Counted from the first letter of the stretch, positions 48,463-60,180 are shown. The stretch is 64,000 bases of DNA from Anaeramoeba flamelloides (GCA_027625915.1 JANTQA010000030.1:2356001-2420000), one strand, 5' to 3'. Notes: generated by a model from the letters alone, not told the origin. Numbers and translations are program-made.

Positions 48463-49016
48463 TTTACCAAGAGCATTAATGACTGGAATTGAAGAGTTAA
48501 CTGAAAGTTTTTGGATTTCGTCACGTGAGAAAACACGGGCCATAATTACATCTACATAACGACTAAGACAACGAGCAGTGTCGCCATAGGTTTCTTTTTT
48601 TCCTAATGGTGAGTCAGTGATTGAGTACATGATAGCGTGTCCATTTAATTTGGTCATGACAGTTTCAAAACTTACTCTTGTCTATTTTTTATTTTTGTTG
48701 ATTAATTTTTGAGATCAGTTATTCAAAGGTAAATTGGTTTTGTAAAGAGTCTTTTGCAAAAAAATACAAGAAAAGATAAAAAAAAAAAAAGAAGAAAAAA
48801 AATCGAAAAGAAAAAGAAAAGAAAAAAGTAAAAAAATACTCTGAGAGAAGGCTTGGCGAACAACATCAAAAGTGTTTTTTGTTTTAAATAGTCACTATAT
48901 TTTTCTGGGTTTTTTTTGAAGTCCTTGGCGGTTTCTAAAATATGGAGTACTTCTTTTGGAGACAAGTCGCTAATTTTGGTAACGTGTCTAAGTTCTCTTT
49001 CGATTGTTTTGCTCAT
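45946..49016 (-). CDS. Ornithine-carbamoyltransferase-family enzyme (4 exons)
   Basis: Exons are 49016-48840, 48681-48468, 48315-48271 and 46463-45946, in consistent phase, giving 317 residues, the usual length of the family. Introns are 158, 152 and 1807 bp. The carbamoyl-phosphate site is intact: SLRTR (57-61, rebuilt across intron 1) and HPCQ (135-138, on a 45-bp exon). The second domain begins LKMAYVGDCRNNVTYG. In the amino-acid-substrate region the classical D-x-x-x-SMG of ornithine transcarbamylases is DSWMSYH (233-239), and HCLPA is NCLPA (273-277), followed by TRGDEVT. OTC converts ornithine and carbamoyl phosphate to citrulline. In anaerobic protists it often works in reverse to make ATP with carbamate kinase. 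The changed SMG loop leaves the substrate open (ornithine, putrescine or another amine). No organellar presequence is evident. Confidence 0.9.
46464..48270 (-). other. 1.8-kb third intron of the carbamoyltransferase gene
   Basis: Donor GTAAAA after CTCCAAACAA and acceptor CAATAG join A|TC and give LQTILEKKG, the expected family sequence. The intron contains family L copy 3 (47255-47490) and long A/T runs. Nothing else was recognised. Confidence 0.9.
47255..47490. repeat. Inverted-repeat element family L, copy 3 (intronic)
   Basis: The ends read TACCGATAAATTCAG and TTTGAATTTATCAGA. The interior AGAATGCTTTATTCAAAT is the reverse complement of the segment in the copies at 34605 and 34957. It lies within the last intron of the carbamoyltransferase gene. 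Confidence 0.6.
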
Positions 49017-49999
49017 GGTTAAAAATAATTAGAAGATTGGTTTGAAAAAAAATGATTTATTTTTTTTGTTTAATGACTTTTTTCTTTCTTTGTTAAAAGA
49101 GAGAAAATTAATTAAAGAACTTTGGTATTTTCTATTGTTGTTCCCAAATCATTGATTTTTCTTTTTTAGAATCATTTTAAAAAAACGTTGAATAAATTAT
49201 TTCTATCAAATTGTAATCAATAAATTACAACAGAGTACGAGTTTTTATGAGTCAAAACTTAAATAAAAGAAGATAAGTATATTTTTTTAACAAATTGTTG
49301 ATCTTTATCAATCTTTTTTTTTAGTTCCAAGTTAAAAGAATTTTAATTGAGTAGAAACCAAACAAATTGATTTTGTTTGAAACAAAAGCAAAATTGTACA
49401 CAAATATTATGTAAAAAGAAACAATTTCAAACTCTCAAATTTACCAAAGTATTCATCAAAATGAACTGATCTAGAACCAAACAGCTTTGCTATCTTTAAG
49501 TTGTAAAGAAACACAACAAAAAAAGTTCAAGATGAAGGGGTGAATTGTTTTAACACTTTTAAAAATACAGTGATCAAAATAATGCGTGCACAACGACTAT
49601 AATCCGTGTTTCAAAATATTATCCGTGATTGTTTTTATTCTTGTGCCAATGTAACATCCAATCTACTACCAAACAGTATACCCGAGCCCAAATCAATTTT
49701 GAAAGTAAAGGTCTGGTTATTTTCAGTAAAATTTAAATTATTCATGCAAATAGTTGAAAATTTTCCAGAATATTCTCAATTTTTTGTTTTTTTTGATGAT
49801 TAAAATTTTATGAAAAAATTAACTCTATTTTTTGAGATAAATTTTGCAATTTGATCCTTCATTTTTAGAATTTATTTTTAAATAATAGAACTTTAAGAAA
49901 CCAATACCATATTTTTTTTAGGGTTTATTATTGGTTTATTTGATTGGTTAATGTATAGGTTTTCTTTAACAAAAAAACACGCTTTTTATTTTGAAACAC

Positions 50000-50698
50000 C
50001 ACTACAAGGAAAATTTAAATACATAAAATTAAAGTTAGCCAAAACTATACCTAGGATTTTAGTTATATTTCTTTTATAAATTCTTTTTATAAAGTTATCA
50101 TAATTTTATGTAATAAACAAAGGATAGCTTTTAAACTCATGAAAATCTGAATACCCCTCTTTTCAAAAATACCGACTTTTGAAAAAAACACCTATTTTCA
50201 GGGTATTTTTTTATTGGAAAAAGTTGAAATGAATTAATTTTTGATTGAACATTAAGATTGAAAAAAGAATATATGTTAAAGCAATTTGCAGAAAAAAATT
50301 GGGAACGTATATAAAAACTCAAACATGGAAAAAAATAAAATGATAAAAAATATTCCAAAAACAGATAAAAAATCAGATTTTCAATTTAATTGAGTAATAT
50401 CTTTTGATTGAAATATTTTGTACTATTTTCAAATTGAAAAATATGTTTCCTTTTATACTATTAAAAAAAATACTTGAAAAATATCTCTCTACTAAGTCAA
50501 TTAAAAAATTCAAAAATTTTACAATTAAAAATGAAAAAAATATTACTGAAAAATTTTTATTTTTTTTTCAATTCCAATTAATATCTATTAAAGTTGTAAA
50601 CCTCATTGAAAATTGTTATGTATAATAATGTTTATTATATGAGTGTATTTCAAAAATACAAAATTTAGAGATTTTTTTTTGAAAAAATTTTCCTTGTT
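50000..50698. repeat. Inverted-repeat element family C, copy 2
   Basis: It starts CACTACAAGGAAAATTTAAA and ends TTTTCCTTGT, about 700 bp. It is nearly identical to the adjoining copy 3 and to copy 1 at 44380. Its right end runs directly into the left end of copy 3. Confidence 0.82.
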
Positions 50699-51399
50699 CA
50701 CTACAAGGAAAATTTAAATACATAAAATTAAAGTTAGCCAAAACTATAAATTGGATTTCAGTTATACTTCTTTTATAAATTATTTTTTCAAAGTTATCAT
50801 AATTTTATGTAATAAAAAATGGATAGCTATTAAACTCTTGAAAATCTGAATACCACCCTTTTCAAAAATACCGACTTTTGAAAAAAACACCTATTTTCAG
50901 GGTATTTTTATATTGGAAAAAGTTGAAATGAATTAATTTTTGATTGAGCAATAAGATTGAAAAAAGAATATATGTTAAAGCAATTTTGGAGAAAACAACC
51001 GGGAACGTATATAAAAACTCAAACATGGAAAAAAATAAAATGATAAAAAATATTCCAAAAACAGATAAAAAATCAGATTTTCAATTTAATTTAGCAATAT
51101 CTTTTGATTGAAATATTTTGTACTATTTTCAAATTGTAAAATATGTTTCCTTTTAGACCATTAAAAAAATACTTGAAAATTATCTCTCTACTAAGTCAAT
51201 TAAAAAATTCAAAAATTTTACAATTAGAAATGAAAAAAATATTACTGAAAAATTTCATTTTTTTTTCAATTCCTATTAATATCTATTAAAGTTGTAAACC
51301 TCATTGAAAATTGTTATGTATAATAATGTTTATTATATGAGTGTATTTCAAAAATACAAAATTTAGAGATTTTTTTTTGAAAAAATTTTCCTTGTAGTG
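50699..51399. repeat. Inverted-repeat element family C, copy 3 (head-to-tail with copy 2)
   Basis: It starts CACTACAAGGAAAATTTAAA at 50699 and ends AAATTTTCCTTGTAGTG at 51399. Orientation is the same as copy 2. The junction reads CCTTGTTCACTACAAGG, so the end of copy 2 appears trimmed or overlapping by a few bases. Confidence 0.82.
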
Positions 51400-51599
51400 T
51401 TGTGACGCATTAAATTTTTTTGCACGCTTTATTTTGACTACAGTATTATTCATAACCCTCTCATTATAATTGTAAACATACCCTTTAAACATGTTTGAAA
51501 GTTCAATTTTATTTCCCTATTAACCTCTTTTAAGCAAGTAGGTATATTTTACAATTTTGTAAAATTGTTTCCATTATAACCGCTCTTAAAAATGATTAA

Positions 51600-53300
51600 T
51601 TTAAGGACTACATTTGCAATTGAAATTTGGAGTATGATGTGTTTATATCATGGCCTCAGAAGTTGGAAAGTCACTCACCAATATTTAGACGGCGAGATCC
51701 TAGAAGGTAGAAATGTTATATTTTTATAAATTTGTATGTAGTCAATCCAAAAATGAAAAAGAAGGTTAGGAAAAAAAAACTATTTGAGAAAATTCCTTTA
51801 TATACGAAATTGTTAAACACATAGGCCTTGTTAATAATTATTTTTACCTTATTTTTTTTTTCATCTTGTCTATTAATTTATGGGATATGAGTTTTTCATA
51901 TCGAAGGTAAAAATTATGAAAAATTTTGGAATAATTATTTCTTTTTTTTCTGATAAAATTAAAATCGACTAAAAACTTTATAAATTATACGGTGTATATG
52001 GAACTAATCAAAATCAACTTTTTTTTTCTCAACAAAAAAAGAGCTTATTTAAAATAAATTAAATTTTTTTTAGTTATAACTAAAAACTTTTCAATTTTCA
52101 GCACGTAATTTTCAGTAGATCCCAAAATAAATAACCCATCTAACTTTTCACATACAACTCTAATAAAAATTTATCTTTAAACTAACAATTGACGCTTTGA
52201 GAGAAATGTTTAGAATGAAAAAAATTGTATTAAAAAAGAGATAAGATGGTTTGGAGTATTTGGCACTTGTGATTATGTTCAAAATATCAAACAGAGTTAA
52301 CACCACCCCGGAAAATGTTGATGGGAACTTCAACGACAACAAGAAGAAAAAGAACCAAACTGAAAAACCCAGAGGATAATAAAACTCCTTTGTAAGCAAT
52401 TATTATGATATGTCATGACGATTCAACAACTCCAATAATCCAAAGGTACAAAATCGTTGAAAATGTGATTTACAAAAGTTAGTTTGTTTTTTGAGAGTGT
52501 ATGAAAAAATCTTCACTTTTTGGATCCAAAAATTGTGATAATTTTTTAATTTCAAGTTTATTAATTAAAAAATTTAATTGAATGCGTCTATAAATTTCTT
52601 ATGACTTTTCTAAAAAATAGACAAATAAAATGATTATTTGGCCTAAAATTAAAATATATTTCATGAATTCAACTTCATCAATTTAAATTTAAGTGGATTA
52701 GAACATCTTTAGACAATTCAAAAGAGAATGGTTACAAAGATATAGGGACAACATCGCAAATTACCAACAATTTTTTTAGTACCACAAGATATTGAAACTT
52801 TGGAATCAAAACATCTTAAGCAACTTTATTTGCGAAAAGGGTTAAACTAATTCAACCGAAGTTGAATTTTAAATTTTTCGATTTTTTGAAAATTTTAATT
52901 TGATTAAATTTTTGATTTTTTTAAATTATGTTTAGAATTAAGATTTATTTTATTAGGGTAAAATTAACCAAAGAAATATTCTAAAAAACCGAACTGCGAA
53001 TTTATATTGTTAAAACAAATACCACGCCTGGTAAATCAATCAAGAAAGATATAAAACTCGAAAAAAATCTACCAAAATCAAGAATGAAAAAAAAAAAAAA
53101 AAAACAATCATGTTATATTTTTAAAGATTTTTTTTCTTTATTTAGTTAATTTGATGATCCCAAACAAGCAATTACCGGGAATTTCCAACTGTATCCCAAT
53201 TTATTGAAATTTTACAAAAGATTTTTTACTCAGAAGCTTTCGAAATTCTTTTTTAAAATATTTTTATCAGACTACGTCAATGCTAAGAATTCCGTCTGAA
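51600..53300 (+). pseudogene. Coding-like islands, unrecognised gene or decayed gene
   Basis: Four plus-strand stretches are GC-richer than their surroundings and read like protein: about 51607-51725 (TTFAIEIWSMMCLYHGLRSW then KVTHQYLDGEILEG), 52240-52380 (YLALVIMFKISNRVNTTPEN... stop), 52700-52855 (FRQFKREWLQRYRDNIANYQ, then in another frame VPQDIETLESKHLKQLYLRK) and 53150-53300 (PKQAITGNFQLYPNLLKFYK... stop). The first looks somewhat like a helix-turn-helix of Tc1-type transposases, but this is weak. The third needs one frame change at a T run. No consistent set of splice sites joins them. They may be remains of one or more host genes. Confidence 0.3.
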
Positions 53301-53693
53301 ATATTAAAACATTAGAATTAAACAAATCAAAAGAAAAAAAGAATTGTAAAATACTGAAACCGAAAGTAAAAAACAATTTAGAAAAGATTTGAATCAGAAT
53401 TCAAAATTATTTTGAGTTTTCATTTTCATAGAAAATATATAATTATAAAATCAAACAAATTTTTCCAATAAATGCTTATTTCTAAAGAAGGAATTGATCA
53501 TTTTTATTTCTTTTCAAAATAAATTCAAAAAAATCTTTATTATTTCCAATCGGGAGCGGTCTTCAATGCAGAATTTAAATTCCGAAAAATTATACAAGTC
53601 TTCATACCAATACTCAATAATTAATTTAAATTTCCAACTTTGAACTTTTCAAGTAATATTAACAGATTTAATAATTGGGCAAAAATAATATTG

Positions 53694-53738
53694 ATATATA
53701 TATATATATATATACACATACACACACACATATATATA
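53694..53738. repeat. Short TA/CA microsatellite
   Basis: An alternating TATATA run is followed by CACATACACACACACA and again TATATATA. No gene is nearby. Confidence 0.9.
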
Positions 53739-55388
53739 AAGATCCTTCAAAAAAAAACAAAAACATATAATTTTGAAAAATGAATCAAAGGAAAGATATT
53801 AAACCATTGATCAAATCAAATGATAATTTTCTATTGGTTCAAAATTTCTTGGCTTTTTAATTTAGCATTTCTGTCACTAATAATTATCAATTAGGGAATA
53901 ATAATAGAAATCTCACCTTAGTCTCAGATTATATTTATTAAAAATTAAAATAGACGGTATTTAAGATATCATTAAACACATTCATTTTTTTTATTTTATT
54001 CATTTAAATCATTTTCTTGACTCAGTATTTGTCTAAAAAAAGCAGTTAAAAGTATAAATATTTTTAAAAAAGTTAGATATAAAAAGAAATACAATAAGAT
54101 TGCTTACCATTTCTTTCTTTCTTTCTTTTTTTTTTTTTTGATCTAATCAAACCCATTTTTTAATTTTCCAGTGTAAATTTAATTAGAATAAGATTCCGAT
54201 CTGTAAAAGTCAACATTTTCACCTTTTTTGATATATAATAATTAGATCTGAAAACTTTATCGTTTATTTTCATTGGGCTTTATTTGATTTTGAGTATTTA
54301 AAGTAATTGTTACAAAATAATTTCAATTTTTTTTTCACAACATAAAATAAAAATACTATAAGAGAGTGTTGAGATAGGGCCAAAAGTTAAACCTTTTAAT
54401 ATTACTCCAAGTAGATAAGTTAATTCAAATAAATATTCTAGTTTGGAAATTTAATTTTGCTTGTGAAATTAAAATAAATAATATGTTTTCAACAAGTACT
54501 TTAAAGACGAAAAAGCAACGAGACACACCCCAAGTAAAAAATGTTGTTTTCTAATCTTCTTTCAAAATGTTAATAAGTGTAAATTTTGGACTTTTTGATT
54601 GTTACTCACATGAAGTCTTAATTTTATACTCGGGATGAAAGATCCCAGAAAACATTGGGCCAGATATGATTTATTTAGAAATTCTTTGATAATAAACCAA
54701 TTTTAATAAAATATTATATTTGATTATATTATCCCAAATACTACTAAAATTAGAAGGAATACAAATTTATGGACTATTGACTATTTAGAAATATCAATTA
54801 AAGGGGGTTTGTTGTAAAAAATATTCCATTCACCAATCTCAAAATATATCCAATAATTTTTATTCTAAGATTCTGAAATAATTCGTTTTTATATATTAAG
54901 TCAATTTCATCATGACAGAAATCATTTTGAGTTTTTTATTTAATTAAAATTGAATTTTTAAATATGATTTGTCAAATTAAAATCAATATTAAAAAACAAA
55001 AGTAATTGTATTGACCAGGTATAAAAAAATCCAAAGAAACTAATAATTTTTTAAAGAGAGACAATAAAAATAATCTCCTAAACTCTTAATTAACAACAAC
55101 CATACAACACACCATTTTAAATATTGACTTCGTTTTGGAATATTTTCAAGATGAGAGGAATTTCTTACAAAATGAAGAAATACCAAAAATTGAAAACGAG
55201 AGAATATTTTTGTTTGGATTTTAAAACAATCCATACTTTACTGATCAACTCATTAAAGACAAAACTCAATCAAACATTCTTCTCTTAACAAAAAGAGCAA
55301 ATTAATTCCAAACAGAGCAAAACTGAATCAAAAATTTTAATCAAGGCTTATTCATTTTTTTCATCTATTTAATTTCAAAACTTTTTTT

Positions 55389-56987
55389 ATGTGTTGGAGA
55401 ATTGATTTGGAATCAGACTCTTTTTTTTCTGGGACAGAAGAAGAAATCCCCATTTTAAGGAAACAACAATCCCAGTCAAGTGACCAGGATACGATTAAAC
55501 AAGAAATTTCTCCTGATGAAGGGAACCAAGGATCAGGAAAACTAAATATTAACTCAGAACAGTCAAACGGATCAGAGGAATCACAAGAATCAGAGGAATT
55601 AGAAGGATCAGAAAGATCTAAAGAAAAAGTCAAAAAAAAGAAGAAGAAGAGAAAGAAGAAGAAGAACAAGAAGCTTAAAAATAAACATAAACATAAACAT
55701 AAACATAAACATAAACATAAACATAAAGATAAAGATAAAGATAAACATAAAGATAAAAAGAAAAACAAAAACAAAAGGAAAAAGAAAAAGAAAAAGAAAA
55801 AGAAAAAGAAAAAGAAAAAGAAAAATAAACACAAAAATATCACAAAACAGTACCAAGTTCCTCCTATAGATGACAAATTGACCAAACGTGAAAGTACTCA
55901 AAGTAGTGATTTTAACAGTAGCGAATTCTTAAGTTCCGACGAAGCCAATTTTGATGAAAAATATCAAAATGAACCAAATAGTGCCAATCTCTCAAATGCT
56001 TCGGAGGTACGAAATCAGATTTTTGAAAAAAAAAAAAATAAGAGAAAAAATAAAAAAAAAGATAAAAAGAAATATAAAGAAAATTACTCTGAGAACGATG
56101 GGTATAATGATCAGCTAAGAAAAAAAAAAAAAATTATAATAATTAAAAAAGAAAAAGGAGTCTTGGAAAAAGAAAATATTGAACTTAAAACGAGACTTGA
56201 AAATTTGGAGAATCAAAAAAATAAAGAAATTCAAAAATTAAAATTAGATGTGGAAGAAAACCAGAAAAAATACTACAGCATTAACCAACAGTTCCAAAAT
56301 TACAAAAAAGAAATAAACAACAAATTAGATTCTGAAAAGAAACTCAAAACCCAAAATAATTCAAGTCAACTAAAGGAGGAAATTGAGAAATTAAAAAGCA
56401 TATTAAAGAGTAAAGAAGAAGAAACAAAAAAATTTCAAATTGATTTCAACTCACTTTTAGATCAAAACGAAAAGTTAAAAGTATATTTGAAACAAAGTAA
56501 AGAAAAAAACAATTCATTGAATAAAAAAAATATTAGAGATATAGAAGCCATTACTGAAGAAAAAAAAAAATTAGAAAAACAATTACTTAAAACCCAAATA
56601 AAATTCAAAATCAAAACTAAAAAAACATTACCCGAGGAATATATAAAACTGAAAGAGAACAATGAACTTTTAAATGAAAAATTGGTCGAGAAACGTACAA
56701 CTAACAAACAACAAAAACAAAAAATTACAAAATTAACAGAAATGATGCAAGAAAAAAGAAAAAAGAAATCTAACATTGATAAATCAATGTTGAATACAAA
56801 AGGATACATTGGCTATGATGAAGAAACTACCAAAAAGGAGATTATAAACGAAAATTCATTATCTGAAATACCAAATTATAAAAAAAGTGTAGACCTATAT
56901 GAGGATAGTCCAAAATTCAGAAAATTTGATAAAACCGAAAAAAATACAAGAATTGTACAATGTAATAATAACGAAGGCAACAATTGA
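55389..56987 (+). CDS. Lys-rich coiled-coil protein, unrecognised
   Basis: The protein has 532 residues from ATG at 55389 (MCWRIDLESDSFFSG). Residues 1-80 are acidic and Ser/Gln-rich. About 80-155 is an extreme basic tract: Lys runs, a (KH)n segment from repeated CATAAA hexamers, then (KD)n and a long Lys run from AAAGAA repeats. Residues 155-230 are Ser/Asn-rich, followed by a second Lys cluster. Residues about 245-470 show coiled-coil heptads (LEKENIELKTRLENLENQKN, LKEEIEKLKSILKSKEEE). The tail is polar. I recognise no family. The basic tracts suggest nuclear or nucleolar location or RNA binding, and the coiled coil suggests oligomerisation; both are inference. Length and frame integrity across unstable repeats support a real gene. 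The minus-strand frames opposite the Lys tracts are artefacts. Confidence 0.75.
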   Translation: MCWRIDLESDSFFSGTEEEIPILRKQQSQSSDQDTIKQEISPDEGNQGSGKLNINSEQSNGSEESQESEELEGSERSKEKVKKKKKKRKKKKNKKLKNKHKHKHKHKHKHKHKDKDKDKHKDKKKNKNKRKKKKKKKKKKKKKKKNKHKNITKQYQVPPIDDKLTKRESTQSSDFNSSEFLSSDEANFDEKYQNEPNSANLSNASEVRNQIFEKKKNKRKNKKKDKKKYKENYSENDGYNDQLRKKKKIIIIKKEKGVLEKENIELKTRLENLENQKNKEIQKLKLDVEENQKKYYSINQQFQNYKKEINNKLDSEKKLKTQNNSSQLKEEIEKLKSILKSKEEETKKFQIDFNSLLDQNEKLKVYLKQSKEKNNSLNKKNIRDIEAITEEKKKLEKQLLKTQIKFKIKTKKTLPEEYIKLKENNELLNEKLVEKRTTNKQQKQKITKLTEMMQEKRKKKSNIDKSMLNTKGYIGYDEETTKKEIINENSLSEIPNYKKSVDLYEDSPKFRKFDKTEKNTRIVQCNNNEGNN

Positions 56988-57309
56988 TAATAAAATAATA
57001 TAAAATAAGATATTTATATAACTATTCAGAAGTCATAACAAAGCATTCGTTATCTTGATAAAAAAATTAAAATCATGTAATTTGTTTATTGTTAAACATT
57101 TATTTAATCTTTATAATTATCATTATTTTATTCTTAAATGTATTTTGGTTCTTTTTTAAAAATTATGAAAAAAAATTTAAATTTTTACATAAAATAAAAA
57201 ATAATTAATTTGATATCTTTTTATTGGTTTAAATTTATCTTCAATCAAGTTTTGATATTGGAATTATCCCCTATTAAAAAAAAATTCAAAGGAAAAACCA
57301 AGTTTAGTA

Positions 57310-57801
57310 TTGAAAAAAAAAAAAAATATCAGACATCTAAATAATCCTTCCTAAGATTTTTAATTTTTACTATTAGTGATTTTTTTTTGAAATTTTAGAA
57401 TAATTTAAAATTAATTTGTTTTATTAAGAATCAAACTTTAAAAATATATACTGATTAGGATGATGAATAATGAAATTACACTTGTTCAATAGAACATCCA
57501 ATCATCAAAAAAAAGAATCAAAATATCATTTTCCAAATACCTAGAAAACCTTCAAAAAAACTCGATTTTTTTTTCAAAATAAATAGATTTACACAAGGTT
57601 ACCAAACAATTAAATGAGTATTTATAAACACACCCGCTTACGCAAACCTCAATAGTCTGATTACCGAGTTCAGAATTTTTTTCTTTATTATAAAAAGAAT
57701 TTGGTTTTAAATAGAGGACATTACGTATGAATTTTTCCTGAATATTAACAATTAAAAATCTTGGTAGAGATTTTTTCCAAGTCAAATATTTTTTTTTCAA
57801 T
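57310..57801. repeat. Inverted-repeat element family E, copy 2
   Basis: It starts TTGAAAAAAA and ends TTTTTTTCAA, flanked by TA on both sides. The inner arms AAGATTTTTAATTTTTACTA and its counterpart AATTAAAAATCTTGGTAG match the copy at 34033-34526. Confidence 0.7.
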
Positions 57802-59570
57802 ATGATACACCATTAATATAAGAAAAATGATTCATATAATAATTAACGTTCCCCTAAATATAAATAAATAAATAATAGAAACAACAACCAATGATTTTCA
57901 AATAATAAAATGAAAAATTTAATCTAAAAATCAATCTTAAACCTTAATATATGAAAAATTCACTTATTACCCTTTATTATTTGAAAAATTATTTTTATAT
58001 TTATTTTATTTTTAAATTAAATCAGTCTAATTATATTTCTTTAACTAACACTAAGTATTTTTTTTTGTTTTATTTCCCCGTTTTAAAAATATATTTCATA
58101 AATTAGAATCAAATTCTCAATGTAAACCACTGGCTATTAGTTAAAATAAAAGTATTAAATATTTTTTTTCGGTAAAGGATAATTTATTTCAAAATTTCTC
58201 AGGTATAAAGGTTAAAAAAGTGTAGACTCACGGTATTAGAATCATTATTAATACCATTTAACGAGATTAATTTTTTTTTTTTAACAGTTTCGACAACACC
58301 CTATTCAAACTTAGAAATCTCACCCTTTAAAAAAACCACCTTTTAAACGATCTCTCCATTTTAAGGAACGTTCAACAAAAAAAAAAAAAAAAAAAAATAT
58401 TAATATTGGGAAAAAATAAAAATTCAAAAAAAAAAAAATTAATAATATTTATAACATAGAGCTCCAAAATTTTTGATATTAAATATATTTAAATATTTAT
58501 CTTATTCCATTTTGAAAGATAAAAACATTTGAAAAATTTTAGCATAACTATTTTTTTAAAAATTAAAATTTTTTTTGTGATTATAATTACTAATTTAAAA
58601 ATTAATATCTTGACAATCATTTTTAAAAAATCATTATTTAGATTTTCTTTCAAATTTTTATAGATATATATATATAGATACATTTACTTATGCTTAATTC
58701 ATTATAATTGTTAAAAAAAAATTAAAGTATAAAAAATAATTCAAACAAAAAATAATTCCAAAGCATTCATAAAACTATTAGTTGTTGAGTTATTTTTCAA
58801 TAACATTTTCTGTTTTGTTATTCTAAAATATAAATAAGATGGTTTTTAGTTCTAATTTACAAAATAAGTAACATTTTTGTTGATTACAATCATATTTTAT
58901 TTAAGTAAGGAAAAAAAAATTAGAGAAAAATCTATTAGTTATCAAACGAAAAACAACATAAATTATAAACCAAGAAGAAATAAAAAGTTCATTTTTTGTG
59001 TTTTTTTTTTTGATAATTTCAATTTGATTATTTAAAAAACAAATAAATAATTTTAATTTAGGATTTATTTTTTTAAATTCTTTCCTTTTCTTTGTAATAT
59101 TTATTGTAACCATAATGAGATAAAATTAACTCCAAATTTATTGATTTAATTCTTTATTCAGAGAAAATAATAATAAAAGATAAAAAAGATAGAGAGAGAG
59201 AATAAGACTAAAAATTATAATAATATAAAAATTATAAAATAATAACAAAATTTGAAAATAAAAGTAAAAATTATACACTATCCTGAATTCAAATCATTAC
59301 ACAAATCTGATAAAATAATCAACAACAATAAAAAAAAATTCACAACAAGTAATTAATAATTGATATTTCACAACTTATCCAAAAAAAAACATTCTATTTA
59401 GGAAATAATTGAAAAAAAATTTCCACATTTTTCTTTATTACTACATATAAAATCGAATAAAATTGAAAATTTTTGATTAAAGAAACCAATATAAATTAAA
59501 AATAAACCAATAATGATAATATTTTTGAGGTTATTCAAGAATAGCAGTATTTATCTTTATATTGGTTAAT

Positions 59571-59774
59571 ATTACAGCCAGTTCCATTTTTAAGACATAA
59601 CGTTTCAACGAAATTTAAGGAACAAAAAAAATCTCAAATTAAGGCAAATTATTGAAATTCTAGTAGAATAATTTGTGAAACAAAAAATTCCAAATTTTGT
59701 GTTTAATTTGTGATTTTTCATGTGTCGTAAATTTTATTGAAAGTTTGTGTCTTAAAAGTGGAACCGACTGTAAA
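59571..59774. repeat. Small inverted-repeat element family G, copy 2
   Basis: The ends are ACAGCCAGTTCCATTTTTAA and AAAGTGGAACCGACTGT, an inverted pair. The next bases (GACATAACGTTTCAA and TTGAAAGTTTGTGTC) extend the arms to about 40 bp. It is about 200 bp, with interior CTCAAATTAAGG as in copy 1. Confidence 0.75.
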
Positions 59775-59984
59775 AAAAAATTCTGATTTCTTGACAAAAT
59801 TTCTCAAATAAAAAATTCTAAAATGATGGAAGTGCCTTCAAATAACTAATTTTTATTCTAAAATATGAAATAAAAATGAAATTTATAAAATTTTATTTTA
59901 ATTTGTAATATTATTTTTGTTAAAATCTAAGGGTGGTTTCTTGAACTTTTTCTTTTTTTTTTTTTTGGTAAAATCTATTTGTTA

Positions 59985-60180
59985 TACAAATAAACAAAAA
60001 ATCCCAAGAAAACTTAACAGCGTTTTTCCAGAATTTAAAATAATAGAGAAAAACCAAAAGATTATACTAAATTATTATAAATTCTGGAATGATTGAGATC
60101 TTTTTTTTTTTATTTTTAATCTAAAAGAATAGAATTTATTTAAAGATTTAATCAATTCTTTTAAATTAAAAAATACTAAC
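59985..60180. repeat. Palindromic repeat family F, reduced copy 3
   Basis: It has the hairpin CCAGAATTTAAAATAAT ... ATTATTATAAATTCTGG (60028-60087) that also opens the other F copies, preceded by AATAAACAAAAAATCCCAAG. Most of the GAGGTTTTCT modules are missing. Confidence 0.6.

Larger units (their letters stand above)
49568..51444. repeat. Inverted-repeat element family D, copy 3, split by C elements
   Basis: The left part (49568-49999) starts CAGTGATCAAAATAATGCGT and runs to TTTTGAAACAC. The right part (51400-51444) resumes at the equivalent position (GCATTAAATTTTTTTGCACG) and ends TTTTGACTACAGT. The outer ends are reverse complements of each other over about 50 bp when the C elements are left out. 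This copy therefore shows the D termini best. Confidence 0.7.
49017..55388. other. Intergenic region with nested repeats and coding-like islands
   Basis: It holds the D element (49568-51444) split by two C elements (50000-51399), scattered coding-like islands on the plus strand (51.6-53.3 kb) and a short TA/CA microsatellite (53694-53738). From 53.75 to 55.39 kb I see only AT-rich DNA. A minus-strand frame at 55040-55234 is unconvincing. Confidence 0.5.

Noticed and set aside
48312-48536. Poly-Phe frame at 48312-48536 (-)
   Set aside because: It is a reading of an A/T homopolymer inside and beside carbamoyltransferase introns.
55361-55901. Hydrophobic minus-strand frames opposite the Lys-rich gene
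   Set aside because: They are the complement of AAA/AAG repeats and carry no independent signal.
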